NCBI RefSeq assembly: GCF_017161265.1
Contig: NZ_CP031393.1
Span: 2,232,001 to 2,296,000 of the forward strand
Origin: Treponema medium
GTDB lineage: Bacteria > Spirochaetota > Spirochaetia > Treponematales > Treponemataceae
Reading direction: 5' to 3'
Length of the DNA stretch: 64,000 bases
Positions within the stretch are counted from its first letter, which is position 1. Every line of letters begins with the position of its first letter. Under the pieces are notes generated by a model. The model was not told the origin of the DNA. It worked only from the letters and a program-made list of their open reading frames with translations, and made no database searches. The position numbers were made by a program, and so were the translations under genes. Shown piece by piece: positions 44,937 through 53,690 of the stretch.

Positions 44937-44941
44937 GGCAA

Positions 44942-44971
44942 TTGACTAAGCCAGTCTTTTTATACTATAGT
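44942..44971 (+). promoter_or_regulatory. Promoter of the rpsF operon
   Basis: TTGACT (44942-44947), 18-bp spacer, TATAGT (44966-44971). An overlapping TATACT lies at 44961. It starts six bases after the isolated IS end. Confidence 0.65.
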
Positions 44972-45113
44972 GGAACGCATGCTTTACGCCTCTTATGATA
45001 GCTTTTATTACTATTTGCTGTATAAAAGGCGGTAAATGCTATTTCGGGATTAAAACCCGATAAATAACTCCATCCCGTAGTAAATGCGGGGCTAATGGCC
45101 ATCAGGAGGGCAC
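44972..45113 (+). promoter_or_regulatory. rpsF mRNA leader with two hairpins
   Basis: About 135 nt of predicted untranslated leader. TCGGG/CCCGA (45044-45060) and CCCG/CGGG (45074-45090) can fold just ahead of the ribosome-binding site CAGGAGGGCAC. Many bacteria have an S6:S18-binding autoregulatory structure in this position; the conserved elements are not clear enough here to name it. Confidence 0.35.
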
Positions 45114-45395
45114 ATGAGAAAGTATGAATTGATGATTGTCTTTCCTATTGAGGAAGCGCAGTTCAAGCCGGGCATTGAAGACGTCCGATCCGTTTTGGGT
45201 GACTTCAGCGTCCAAATTGATTCCGAAGACCCGTTCGGAGATCGCGAATTAACGTATGAAATCAAAAAAAGAACAAAAGGTCGCTATGTATTGTTCAATA
45301 TTCATGCCGAACCGGATAGGATTATCGAAATAGACCGCAAGTTTAAGCTCAATCAAAACCTTTTGACTTTTTTATTTATCAGAATTGATGAATAA
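45114..45395 (+). CDS. rpsF: 30S ribosomal protein S6
   Basis: A 93-residue S6 protein, MRKYELMIVFPIEE at the N-terminus and the LNQNLLTFLFIRIDE end typical of the family. It binds S18 and 16S rRNA in the small-subunit platform. AGGAGGGCAC precedes the ATG. It leads the conserved rpsF-ssb-rpsR-rplI-dnaB order. Confidence 0.95.
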   Translation: MRKYELMIVFPIEEAQFKPGIEDVRSVLGDFSVQIDSEDPFGDRELTYEIKKRTKGRYVLFNIHAEPDRIIEIDRKFKLNQNLLTFLFIRIDE

Positions 45396-45410
45396 TTTAG
45401 GAGAATATTG

Positions 45411-45890
45411 ATGGCAGATATAAACCACGTCATACTTGTCGGTAGGCTTACCCGTGATGCAGAGTTAAAATATACCCAAGGAGGAGCTGCCGTATGCAAG
45501 TTTTCGATTGCAATTAACCGGCGGCGGAAAAACGGTGAAGAATGGGTTGAAGAAGCAAACTATTTCGACATCGTACTTTGGGGCAGACAGGGCGAAGCGC
45601 TTAATCAATACCTTGTAAAAGGAAAGCAGGTTGCTGTTGAAGGTGAACTTCGGCAAAACCGATGGGAACAAGATGGGCAATCCCGCAGTAAAGTAGAAAT
45701 TATCGCGAATAATCTTCAGCTTTTAGGGGGCGGTTCCGGAAGCGGCCAGCAGATGAATACCGGCAACAGGGAAACATATCAGCGATCAAATGCACCTTCG
45801 GCATATCAGGCTCGGCAAAATACGCCGCCGTCGAATGACGGTTATGAAGCCGATTTTGATAACGCCAATTATGACAATATTCCATTTTAA
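45411..45890 (+). CDS. ssb: Single-stranded DNA-binding protein
   Basis: A 159-residue SSB with an OB-fold (MADINHVILVGRLTRDAELK...WGRQGE) over the first ~105 residues, a Gln/Gly/Ser/Pro-rich linker and the acidic tip DNIPF that recruits replication partners. The start is ATG 45411, preceded by AGGAGA; a TTG one codon earlier is not needed. It sits between rpsF and rpsR, as in many bacteria. Confidence 0.95.
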   Translation: MADINHVILVGRLTRDAELKYTQGGAAVCKFSIAINRRRKNGEEWVEEANYFDIVLWGRQGEALNQYLVKGKQVAVEGELRQNRWEQDGQSRSKVEIIANNLQLLGGGSGSGQQMNTGNRETYQRSNAPSAYQARQNTPPSNDGYEADFDNANYDNIPF

Positions 45891-45902
45891 GGAGAATCGA
45901 AC

Positions 45903-46211
45903 ATGGCAGATGAAGCACTGAATACCACTGAAGTAGATACAAATACACAGGAAAATCCTCGTGAAGGAGGAGAAGAACGGCAAGGTAATAAAAAAGGAAA
46001 GATGTTTTTCCGTAAAAAAGTTTGCCGCTTCTGTGCACAAAAAGCAAAAATTGATTATAAGGATCCGGATTCTTTGCGGCGCTTTATTACCGAACGCGGA
46101 AAGATCTTACCGCGCCGTATTACCGGAACTTGCGCAAAACATCAGCGTAAGCTTGCGCTTGAAATTAAGCGTGCACGTGCACTTGCGTTACTCCCCTACG
46201 TTGTGGACTAA
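45903..46211 (+). CDS. rpsR: 30S ribosomal protein S18
   Basis: A 102-residue S18: an acidic low-complexity N-terminal extension (~35 residues), then the conserved [17 protein letters not shown] and [20 protein letters not shown]. The N-terminal extension is longer than in E. coli S18 (75 aa). AAGGAG precedes the ATG. The CRFC and GTC cysteines are present as in many zinc-type S18 proteins. Confidence 0.94.
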   Translation: MADEALNTTEVDTNTQENPREGGEERQGNKKGKMFFRKKVCRFCAQKAKIDYKDPDSLRRFITERGKILPRRITGTCAKHQRKLALEIKRARALALLPYVVD

Positions 46212-46219
46212 CAGCTGAT

Positions 46220-46247
46220 ACTCCTAAAAACACCGGTTTTTAGGAGT
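46220..46247 (+). terminator. Attenuator-like hairpin after rpsR
   Basis: ACTCCTAAAAACACC pairs with GGTTTTTAGGAGT, resembling hairpin 1 of the tridents. No clear U tract follows. Confidence 0.5.
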
Positions 46248-46264
46248 GTTTAAATTATCTGCTG

Positions 46265-46302
46265 CCGGCTTCCAACTCCTGGAATCCGGTTGGCTGTTTT
46301 TT
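46265..46302 (+). terminator. Terminator/attenuator between rpsR and rplI
   Basis: CCGGCTTCCA pairs with TGGAATCCGG (one mismatch), followed after a few bases by TTTTTT. It lies 45 bp before rplI and could attenuate read-through into rplI and dnaB. Confidence 0.6.
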
Positions 46303-46346
46303 ATCATTATGTACCGTTCTATCGGTACGCTTATAAGGAGCTTGAA

Positions 46347-46946
46347 ATGAAAGTAATTTTAAATGAAGATGTCAAATACCTCGGAGAAGAGGGCGATATT
46401 AAGGACGTTGCCAAAGGATATGCTCGTAACTATCTGTTTCCGCGGAATTTAGCGGTTCCCTGCAATTCCTTTACCCTTGCCCATTTTGAAAGCCGTAAAG
46501 AAGAAATAGAGCAGCGGAAAGCTGTTAAGCGGCAAAATGCTGCCGGTTTAAAAGAGCAGCTTGAAGCGTTGACACTGACAATCGTAATGCCTGCAGGCCC
46601 CAACGGGAAGCTGTACGGTGCGGTTACCAACCAAACAGTTTCAGACGAGTTGCAGAAACTCGGATTTGAAATCGAACGGAAGCGCATTGAACTGCCCGGT
46701 CTTACCTTTAAAAGCGTGGGACATTATAGCGCAACCCTCAAACTATATGAAGCGGCCGTTGCAGTTCTCCCCATCGTGGTAGAAGCTCAGCCTGAAGCTG
46801 AAAAAGCAGTCGAAGCGAAACCGGAGAAGCGCTCACGCCGCCGTCAGGAAGAAACCGAAACGAAGCCGGAAGTAGCGGAAGGCGTTCAAACTGAAGCTAC
46901 CCAAGAAGAAGCAAAAGCAGAAGAGCCTGCCGAAACGCAAGAATAA
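46347..46946 (+). CDS. rplI: 50S ribosomal protein L9 with acidic C-terminal extension
   Basis: A 199-residue L9 starting MKVILNEDVKYLGEEGD with AAGGAG upstream; a longer frame of 19 codons lacks a ribosome site. The normal two-domain L9 covers ~150 residues. The last ~50 are rich in Glu, Ala and Lys (EAQPEAEKAVEAKPEK) and look disordered. Such tails occur in some spirochaetes, but their role is unknown to me. Confidence 0.93.
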   Translation: MKVILNEDVKYLGEEGDIKDVAKGYARNYLFPRNLAVPCNSFTLAHFESRKEEIEQRKAVKRQNAAGLKEQLEALTLTIVMPAGPNGKLYGAVTNQTVSDELQKLGFEIERKRIELPGLTFKSVGHYSATLKLYEAAVAVLPIVVEAQPEAEKAVEAKPEKRSRRRQEETETKPEVAEGVQTEATQEEAKAEEPAETQE

Positions 46947-46998
46947 CCTACTTCTCTTATATTTATTTATAGAGAAACAGCGGTGTATCACCCATCAT

Positions 46999-47037
46999 AA
47001 AAGAGAAGTTCTGTTAAGAGCTTCTCTTTTATTTTTT
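46999..47037 (+). terminator. Rho-independent terminator after rplI
   Basis: AAAAGAGAAG pairs with CTTCTCTTTT, followed by ATTTTTT. It ends the ribosomal part; dnaB probably has its own promoter or depends on read-through. Confidence 0.8.
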
Positions 47038-47049
47038 AGGGCAACATGG

Positions 47050-47085
47050 GAACCTTCTAAAAACCTCAGTTTTTTAGAGATGCCC
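47050..47085. repeat. Isolated ACCTTCTAAAAA/TTTTTTAGAGATGCCC hairpin before dnaB
   Basis: GGGAACCTTCTAAAAA and TTTTTTAGAGATGCCC pair imperfectly. It joins the two halves of the outer trident ends with nothing between, 30 bp ahead of dnaB. Confidence 0.6.
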
Positions 47086-47114
47086 TCATATATAAAAATA
47101 TCGAGGAAAATAAA

Positions 47115-48440
47115 ATGTCGGATATGATAAAGCAGATGTCTTCATTAAAGGATAAAATACCGCCGAATAATACGGAGGCTGAGCAGGCCGTACTCGGAGC
47201 TATTTTACTTGATTCTGACGCCATCGGGACGGTTTTGCAGTATATCCGTGCAGAAAGTTTTTATACCATTGCCCACCAAAAAATCTTTCAAGCTGTTGTT
47301 GATCTTTATAACGGGGGACACAGGGTTGATCTTCTCGTTATCAGCGAACATCTGCGGCAAGAAGGGCTCCTCGATTCCGTAGGCGGCACAGCGTATATCG
47401 CTTCACTCACCGATACCGTCCCAAGCACTGCGAATGTTGCCTATTACGCAAAAATTGTCCTTGATGCGGCTATCCGACGATCGCTTCTAAAAGTTTCGCA
47501 TCAGATTTATGCCGATGTCTTTGACCAAACCGTTGCATACTCTTCCGTATTGGAACAGGCGCAGAAAAATATCTTTGATTTAACCGATGCGGGGCAATCG
47601 GCGACCTTTCATACTCCAAAAGATCTTATCCTTGAAGCTATTGAGATTATCGAAGCACGAGCAAAGCATCGCGATGAGTTTTCCGGTATTCCTTCCGGCT
47701 TTGAATTTTTAGACAGCCTTACCAGCGGTTTTCAAAATTCTGAGCTTATTATCATCGGAGCACGCCCTTCAATCGGAAAAACGGCGCTAGCGCTCACCAT
47801 TGCCGACTATATTTCAGTAACAAAAAAAATACCGGTGGCTTTCTTTTCACTTGAAATGTCCAATATGCAGCTAATACACCGTTTATTCTCTCTGGAATCG
47901 CGGGTGTCTTCTTCAAAAATCCGTTCGGGGAACTTACAGACTGCCGATTTTCAAAAACTTCAAGATGCAGCAGGCAGACTCTATGATGCACCGCTCTATA
48001 TCGTTGATATGCCTAATATGAAGCTACTCGATTTGCGGGCGATGGCTCGGCAGCTCTGTTTGCAGGAAGGGGTAAAGATTATCTTTATCGATTACCTCGG
48101 CTTAATTTCTTCGGAAAATAATGCTATCCCACGCCATGAACGTTTTGCAGAGATTTCTCAATCGCTTAAAAGCCTCGCCCGCGAGCTCAACATTCCCGTC
48201 ATAGCACTATCACAGGTAGGCCGCGATGCTGAAGGAACTGCACCGACACTTGCTAATTTGCGGGAATCAGGCGCAATCGAACAGGATGCTGATGTCGTCA
48301 TGTTTTTACACCGAGAAAAACGCGAAAGCCCCGATACCGAGCTGATTGTTGCAAAACAGCGTAATGGTCCAGTCGCAACCGTTAATCTTGAGTTTATCAG
48401 CGAATGTACCCGTTTTGTTTCCAAAACGCGAAATGAATAA
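47115..48440 (+). CDS. dnaB: Replicative DNA helicase
   Basis: A 441-residue hexameric helicase. The N-terminal primase-binding domain (PPNNTEAEQAVLGAILLDSD) is followed by a RecA-like ATPase with Walker A GARPSIGKTALAL, Walker B IIFIDYLGLI and the SQVGR motif. It unwinds DNA ahead of the fork with 5'-3' polarity. No intein or insertion. Its place after rplI is conserved in many bacteria. A trident-hairpin relic follows the stop codon. Confidence 0.96.
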   Translation: MSDMIKQMSSLKDKIPPNNTEAEQAVLGAILLDSDAIGTVLQYIRAESFYTIAHQKIFQAVVDLYNGGHRVDLLVISEHLRQEGLLDSVGGTAYIASLTDTVPSTANVAYYAKIVLDAAIRRSLLKVSHQIYADVFDQTVAYSSVLEQAQKNIFDLTDAGQSATFHTPKDLILEAIEIIEARAKHRDEFSGIPSGFEFLDSLTSGFQNSELIIIGARPSIGKTALALTIADYISVTKKIPVAFFSLEMSNMQLIHRLFSLESRVSSSKIRSGNLQTADFQKLQDAAGRLYDAPLYIVDMPNMKLLDLRAMARQLCLQEGVKIIFIDYLGLISSENNAIPRHERFAEISQSLKSLARELNIPVIALSQVGRDAEGTAPTLANLRESGAIEQDADVVMFLHREKRESPDTELIVAKQRNGPVATVNLEFISECTRFVSKTRNE

Positions 48441-48444
48441 TGTG

Positions 48445-48498
48445 CACCTCTATTCCGAAGGATGCAAAGCAAATCTAACCGAGTTTTTAGAGGTGCCC
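48445..48498 (+). repeat. Trident hairpin 3 relic
   Basis: GCACCTCTATTCCGAAGGAT through ACCGAGTTTTTAGAGGTGC, the same as hairpin 3 of T4. It may end the dnaB transcript. Confidence 0.7.
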
Positions 48499-48528
48499 TA
48501 ATACTGCTGAAGACACCCCAAAAAAGCC

Positions 48529-49767
48529 TTATTCGACGGTCATATTTATCGGAAGGTAGTCCTGCATAAGCTCAAGCCTTTTCGTAAAATATTTTTTTTC
48601 TTTTTCGTTGAGTGTATCGATCCACTCTTGCGTAAAACGCTTAACAACCGGATATGCCGGCTCGTTGTATTGGGTTATAAGCATAGGAAAAACCGAAAAA
48701 TCCGCCCTCCCCGCTTTGTTCCGCGTACATGTTAGTTGCAACAGCACGGCATCACCAGTGTATTCACGATAGAATGCAGGGTCGTCATACCGTGTGTGCC
48801 AACGCTGCCCTGAAATAAAATTTCCCATAGAATACATACAAAAGACATTACACTGTTCCGAAATAACGGTTTCGTGCAAAAGAGAAGGTCGTTCGACCGT
48901 TATCATCTCCCACTGCTGCATCACATGCGGATGATGCGCCCAAATAATATCGACTCCTGCTTCCCCAAGTTGTTTAAACCACTTTTTTTTCGCTTTGGAA
49001 ACAGTACGTCCGTATTCAGGTTCATTGAGATGAAGCCCCAAGACAAATAAATCGCAAGGATATCGGGTGCGAGCCTCTTTAATAGCCGAAAGGAGCGCTG
49101 CCCTCCCCTGTTGTGTCGGTGCACTGTAATAAAGCCGATTCTTTGATGAATCATAAGAATTTAAAATCTCGGTAACGGAACAAAAAAGTATATTCCAACC
49201 TTTATAGAAGAAAGGTGTTACTTGTATATGATCAGTTTCAGAGTTTTTTAAGCCGGAAAATATCAAGAATGGAGGAAGTATATCGGCGGTGGTCCGTTCT
49301 TTTTGTACTGTCCGCACCGCAGTAAGTGTCCCGTCAATACCTGTTCTACCATGATCGTTTGTATGGTTATTTGCAAAGCCGAGTACATCAAAACCTGCTT
49401 GGACGGCAGCGCGTAAATACGACGTATGCACATTAAAACAGGGATAGGTCGAAAGTGGCAGCGTATCACACACCGGTGTTTCAATATTTACAAAACTTAA
49501 ATCATCATCATGTAATATTTTTTCCACATCTTTGTATATTAAATCATACATACTCATATTAAAATTTATACTATGAGCCATAAGATCGCCGGCAAAGGTC
49601 ATTACAAGCGGTGGCGCATAAGAGGAATTTCGAATTGAACGAGTACTATTATTTGTGGAAGAAACGGTATCGTCTGAACCGGTTTGGCTATCATCGGTTT
49701 GTAGAGAAGCAGCGATAACACAACACGAAAAAAGAATAGGAAATGCGAAAGCGGCTAATCGGCGCAT
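48529..49767 (-). CDS. CapA-family (PGA_cap) metallophosphoesterase-like exported protein
   Basis: A 412-residue protein with a signal peptide ending in a possible lipobox (PILFSC) and a PGA_cap domain: FAGDLMAHSINFN, VNIETPVC, GFANNHTNDHG and IIWAHHPHVMQQWE supply the Asp, His and Asn ligands of the dinuclear metal centre. Homologues take part in poly-gamma-glutamate capsule synthesis or remain uncharacterised. No other capsule gene is nearby. GGAG lies upstream of the ATG. Confidence 0.85.
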   Translation of the reverse strand: MRRLAAFAFPILFSCCVIAASLQTDDSQTGSDDTVSSTNNSTRSIRNSSYAPPLVMTFAGDLMAHSINFNMSMYDLIYKDVEKILHDDDLSFVNIETPVCDTLPLSTYPCFNVHTSYLRAAVQAGFDVLGFANNHTNDHGRTGIDGTLTAVRTVQKERTTADILPPFLIFSGLKNSETDHIQVTPFFYKGWNILFCSVTEILNSYDSSKNRLYYSAPTQQGRAALLSAIKEARTRYPCDLFVLGLHLNEPEYGRTVSKAKKKWFKQLGEAGVDIIWAHHPHVMQQWEMITVERPSLLHETVISEQCNVFCMYSMGNFISGQRWHTRYDDPAFYREYTGDAVLLQLTCTRNKAGRADFSVFPMLITQYNEPAYPVVKRFTQEWIDTLNEKEKKYFTKRLELMQDYLPINMTVE

Positions 49768-49855
49768 AATAAATTACTCCTAACCCTATTAGTATGTGGG
49801 GAATATTAAAAATATTCAAGTTGCGAAACAAGACTAAACATTTTTTTAGCATTTT

Positions 49856-50188
49856 TTGTTGCAAATCATCGCATGGATATTCGGAGGGTGTATCAGTACG
49901 GCTGTTATGCAATCGGTACTTCAGCCGTTATTGGCGGCAAAAACCCCGCAAGCAGCCCGCACCGGTTCCATTCTCGGATATATTATTGCAGCACCGATTT
50001 GTTTCTTTACGGCAACCTGCGGAATGCTTGCAAAAGCTTCGGGAGCTGATTTAGGCGACGGAACAAGCGCATTTGCCTATGCGATTAAAACCTTTACCTC
50101 ACCGTTCTTCGGCGGTATTATCTTTGCATTCGTTACAATGATTATCGCTGCGACACGGTTGTCATCGTTACATACGGCGTTGGAATAA
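49856..50188 (+). pseudogene. Relic of a sodium:solute symporter (SSS family)
   Basis: About 110 residues starting at a TTG without ribosome site encode three membrane spans such as ISTAVMQSVLQPLLAAKTPQ and FTSPFFGGIIFAFVTMI, the central part of an SSS permease that normally has ~500 residues. Both ends are missing. It is a gene fragment, not a working transporter. A second relic follows directly. Confidence 0.6.
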
Positions 50189-50261
50189 TCGTTTCGTTAC
50201 TGACATATAAAGAAGGCGGTAAATAATCGTATGCAGGAAAAGAAAATGTATATGTGGCCGT

Positions 50262-50681
50262 CTGCATGGGATCGGCCGTCTATCAACATGGAAGGATATA
50301 GGCGGAAGATCGGTTGCCGTTCCGGGGTTATTGAAAAGCTTAGATGTCTTGTTAAAAAAATTCGGTACAATGACAATGCAAGCGGTTGCACAAGATGCAA
50401 TCAAGTTGGAAAATGGGGATATAAAAAAAGCAGGACATAATTCGGCACAGTACATACATCTATTGGCGGAAGCAATGAAGATTGCTTTTGCAGACAGAAG
50501 TATCGGCTTAGGTGATCCCGATTTTATCAAAATCGACACGCATAAAATTCTCAGCAAAGATTATGCAAAATTACAATATGAGCATATCAATAAAACGGCA
50601 CAAGAGTATAAACCGGGCATCGACACTGCATTCGACGAGCATAAAGGAAACACCTCTCATTTTTCCATTATGGAGGCATAG
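50262..50681 (+). pseudogene. Relic of gamma-glutamyltransferase (GGT)
   Basis: GGRSVAVPGLLKSLDVLLKK, then KAGHNSAQYIHLLAEAMK and GDPDFI match the large-subunit core of GGT, and the fragment ends at GNTSHFSIMEA, just at the TTHFSV autocleavage site region. Both the N-terminal signal part and the whole small subunit are missing; no start codon is convincing. With the adjacent symporter relic, it suggests loss of a peptide/glutathione use locus. Confidence 0.65.
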
Positions 50682-50702
50682 GATTTGCGGAAATATAGTA
50701 GA

Positions 50703-50800
50703 GCATCTCTAAAAGCTAATCGAGTTTTTAGAGATGCCCGGTATTCGACTTCAACATACGGAGATGTCTCAAAAGTTGGTTACTTTTTTGCCAGCCCCGT
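50703..50800. repeat. Trident remnants after the GGT relic
   Basis: GAGCATCTCTAAAA/TTTTTAGAGATGC (50703-50738) is a hairpin 3 form. GATGTCTCAAAAGTTGGTTA (50764-50783) is the reverse complement of part of T5 hairpin 3. Both point to a broken trident. Confidence 0.6.
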
Positions 50801-50837
50801 TCAGCAGCAGGGCTTAGTTTAAGCTCTGTTCCCGTGC

Positions 50838-52490
50838 TTATGTCAATCGAGGTAAAGCGGCTGCTGTCCGCTTACGCTGAACATACGCCAGAACCGCACA
50901 GCATACCCCAACCGCAAACGCCGCGGCTGAAAATATCACACGCTGCATTCCGCTTTTCGGCGCGATAACCGGAAGGCGTGCAAAAAAATCCGCTGCTGTA
51001 AAAATTATCCGATACGCGGCGTTCAATCCGTATCCCAGCAGCGGACTACTGAACGGGAAGATAAGCGCAAGCGGAATGCAGATAAGCCCCGCGATGAGGA
51101 AAACCGAAACAAGCGGGCTAACCACACATGAAGCAATTACTCCCGCCGCTGCGATATTCCCGATTGCAGAGATAACAATCGGAGCGGTAAAAAGCTGTGC
51201 GCCGACAGACGCTGAAATACTGCCTGCAAGAGCAGGCGGTATTTTTCCTGCCATGAGACGGACACACGCATCGCCAAAGATGATAATCCCTGCACAGGCT
51301 CCATACGAAAGCATAAACCCGAGCGTTATTGCCTCGGAGCCGGCGATTGCGATATGCACAGTCAACATACCGCACAGCACGGACAAGGGCGGCGGCTTTA
51401 ACCCGATCGCTTTTCCTGCAGCAGCGATACATACCATTCCCAATGCACGGTTTAACGAAGGAGCAGAGCCCGCAAACCAGACAAACAGGAAAACCGCCGC
51501 AAGCGAAAACCATGCAGCTCGGCTCTTATGCCCGAATATTCTGCCGCCTTGCAGCGCCGCCGTCCCGATTAGCGAAAGGTGCATCCCCGACAGCGCAAGA
51601 ATATGAGCAAGTCCGGCGTTGCGGAACGCTGCGATGCATTCCGCCGGTAAGAACACCTTATCTGCAGCAAGCAGCGCAAGCAAAAGACCGCCCGCCTCCC
51701 CCCAACCGTATAGCATCCGCATAAAAGCAAAGCGGAAAAACGCACGAAGGCGGCTGAGCGGAGAGTCCCATCCGAGAAATACCGGCTGCACCGGCCGCGC
51801 ATAAAATACCGTTCCCGTCTTACCGAACTTTCCTTGAACTGCAAGCTTCATTCCCTGTACATAAAACCGGCATTCTTGCGGATTCTGCAAATAGTCAGCA
51901 AAGGCCGCCGTACCGCGCAACAACGGAATCGTCTTTTCGGATTGTTCCGCTTCGCCGATGCGGGTAATACCTCCTGAATATGTTCCGCGGACAAGCGCTG
52001 TCGGAACAAAGAGCTGCACGGAACCCGATGCGGAAAACTGTTCACTGCGGCCGGTACTGCACGCAATCAATTTGACTGGTATGCGATAATAATCGGATCC
52101 AGCCGGAACAGCCTCACCGGTTAACTCTGCAATAAGCGTCCGTACCGTAGACAGCGAAGCAAGCGTTTGCGGAGGGCGCTGTTCTCTTTGCAGAGTACGC
52201 GCAGCATACGAGCCGATTGCAGCACCGGCCATTATACACAGCGCAAACCGTACCATGGCTCGTACTTGTTTCTGACGACAGTGCTGCGGTTGGAATTTTC
52301 GGTGCGTCAACTGAGCGGCTATCGGTACTGCCGCTAAGAACAGCAAGAAAGCACACAGTAATAAGAATGTCGTTATAAAGACAAAAGATGTAATTCTGCC
52401 GTCAGTTTGCGCAAATACATACAACCCGTAAAAAAACACCGCCGCCGCAACGGCTATGATCGTAACAGGCGGAACAACATGTCTATCCAT
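50838..52490 (-). CDS. comEC: ComEC/Rec2-type competence membrane protein, lacking the C-terminal metallo-beta-lactamase domain
   Basis: A 550-residue integral membrane protein with an OB-like N-terminal soluble region (~125-235) and the competence domain (~260-500, AGLAHILALSGMHLSLIG and QLFTAPIVISAIGNIA). Full-length ComEC has ~750 residues, the last 250 being a beta-lactamase-fold nuclease that is absent here. It forms the channel for one DNA strand in transformation. No stop or frameshift appears before the natural end, so this is a short form and not a decayed gene. Confidence 0.88.
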   Translation of the reverse strand: MDRHVVPPVTIIAVAAAVFFYGLYVFAQTDGRITSFVFITTFLLLCAFLLFLAAVPIAAQLTHRKFQPQHCRQKQVRAMVRFALCIMAGAAIGSYAARTLQREQRPPQTLASLSTVRTLIAELTGEAVPAGSDYYRIPVKLIACSTGRSEQFSASGSVQLFVPTALVRGTYSGGITRIGEAEQSEKTIPLLRGTAAFADYLQNPQECRFYVQGMKLAVQGKFGKTGTVFYARPVQPVFLGWDSPLSRLRAFFRFAFMRMLYGWGEAGGLLLALLAADKVFLPAECIAAFRNAGLAHILALSGMHLSLIGTAALQGGRIFGHKSRAAWFSLAAVFLFVWFAGSAPSLNRALGMVCIAAAGKAIGLKPPPLSVLCGMLTVHIAIAGSEAITLGFMLSYGACAGIIIFGDACVRLMAGKIPPALAGSISASVGAQLFTAPIVISAIGNIAAAGVIASCVVSPLVSVFLIAGLICIPLALIFPFSSPLLGYGLNAAYRIIFTAADFFARLPVIAPKSGMQRVIFSAAAFAVGVCCAVLAYVQRKRTAAALPRLT

Positions 52491-52603
52491 ACTTACCTCT
52501 TACGATTTCTTATACGACACGAGGCGCAAAATGGCTACAAATCAGCGGCAAAGGAAATCTAAGAAAAACATAACCGCCCAAAAGTTACGTTTTCAGGATT
52601 CCT

Positions 52604-53668
52604 TTAATTTGGTATTTTTATATGATAGAGCGTATGATTCTCCGGATTTCCCTTAAATCGTATCTGCTGTTTCTGTACAGTATCAGTAAAGGACAGAATA
52701 GAATGTTTAACAGAAGGGTTCTTAAAAAGAGCTTCTGAAATAACAATCTCATTCGGAAGCGCAGTATTTTTTATATCTATGGCAGTATTGACAGTCAAAC
52801 CGACATAATTGAGCCGATTATTCAACGTTACCATCAGCACGGGACCACTATGCAAGCCCATTTTAATTTCCAGTTGTTCGTTTATCGGCTTATTTTGAGA
52901 GTATTTTATCAACTGCCACAATGCTTTCACAGCGGCTTGGAAAGCCTTACCGGGGTCGATAAATGCCCCCATAACGACATCGCCGCTTTTCATAACCGGC
53001 ACGCCGCGGCACTTTTCAATCGCACCAAAAAGAAGCTTCACATACTCTTTTATCACTGAAAATGCTTTTTTATTGCCTAATGAAGTATAAAGTTTCGTCG
53101 AGTTCGTAATCTCCGCGAAGAGGATCGTTACATTTGTCAGCGGAAGCGATTGGTCACCGATAAGCACTTCGGAACTCATCAATTCACGATACAAATTATT
53201 TTGAATAATCTCAACGCCCCGTACCGCATCGGGGGTATCCCACGTCCGATATTTCCCGTCCCGGATGTTTTTACCTAGATCAGCAATATAATTCAGTTTA
53301 AACATAGGATCAAGCGTCTTGAGCCGGGGATGAATTGAAAAGCAAACCTCAATATTGGTGTCAAGCGTATTATTAAAGACTTTATTACAAACCGTACAAA
53401 AATTTTGTGACGAAGCTTGATGAAGAGACGGTGCCTCATACGCAATGTGCCCACAGGTAGGGCAATGATAAATCCACTCTAATACGAACACTCCGTCATA
53501 AACACCTTGAATAAAAATATCCAATATTTTTTCACGCGATATATCGAAAGCTTTACCGATTTCATAGAGAGGAATATGAAAAAGCAGCCGATCCGACACA
53601 TTCGTTAAAAAAGCTGCAATTTTATCGGCCTCTTTTTGATTTACTTTACAACGTAATCTCATACTCAT
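52604..53668 (-). CDS. Adenylate/guanylate cyclase-domain protein with N-terminal zinc-ribbon-like region
   Basis: A 354-residue cytoplasmic protein. Residues ~65-105 contain CPTCGH and CTVCNK, a zinc-ribbon pattern. Residues ~175-340 form a class III cyclase domain (LTNVTILFAEITNSTKLYTS, GLHSGPVLMVTLNNRLNYVG). The usual first metal-binding Asp at FADI is Glu here (FAEI), which may weaken catalysis. AAGGAGAG precedes the chosen ATG; an extended frame of 12 codons has no site. No partner is visible. Confidence 0.75.
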   Translation of the reverse strand: MSMRLRCKVNQKEADKIAAFLTNVSDRLLFHIPLYEIGKAFDISREKILDIFIQGVYDGVFVLEWIYHCPTCGHIAYEAPSLHQASSQNFCTVCNKVFNNTLDTNIEVCFSIHPRLKTLDPMFKLNYIADLGKNIRDGKYRTWDTPDAVRGVEIIQNNLYRELMSSEVLIGDQSLPLTNVTILFAEITNSTKLYTSLGNKKAFSVIKEYVKLLFGAIEKCRGVPVMKSGDVVMGAFIDPGKAFQAAVKALWQLIKYSQNKPINEQLEIKMGLHSGPVLMVTLNNRLNYVGLTVNTAIDIKNTALPNEIVISEALFKNPSVKHSILSFTDTVQKQQIRFKGNPENHTLYHIKIPN

Positions 53669-53690
53669 AGTTCTCTCCTTTACAAAGAAA

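Noticed and set aside
44972-45113. Riboswitch in the rpsF leader
   Set aside because: Only two short stems are visible and none of the known riboswitch cores; an S6:S18 site is possible but was not clear enough to name.
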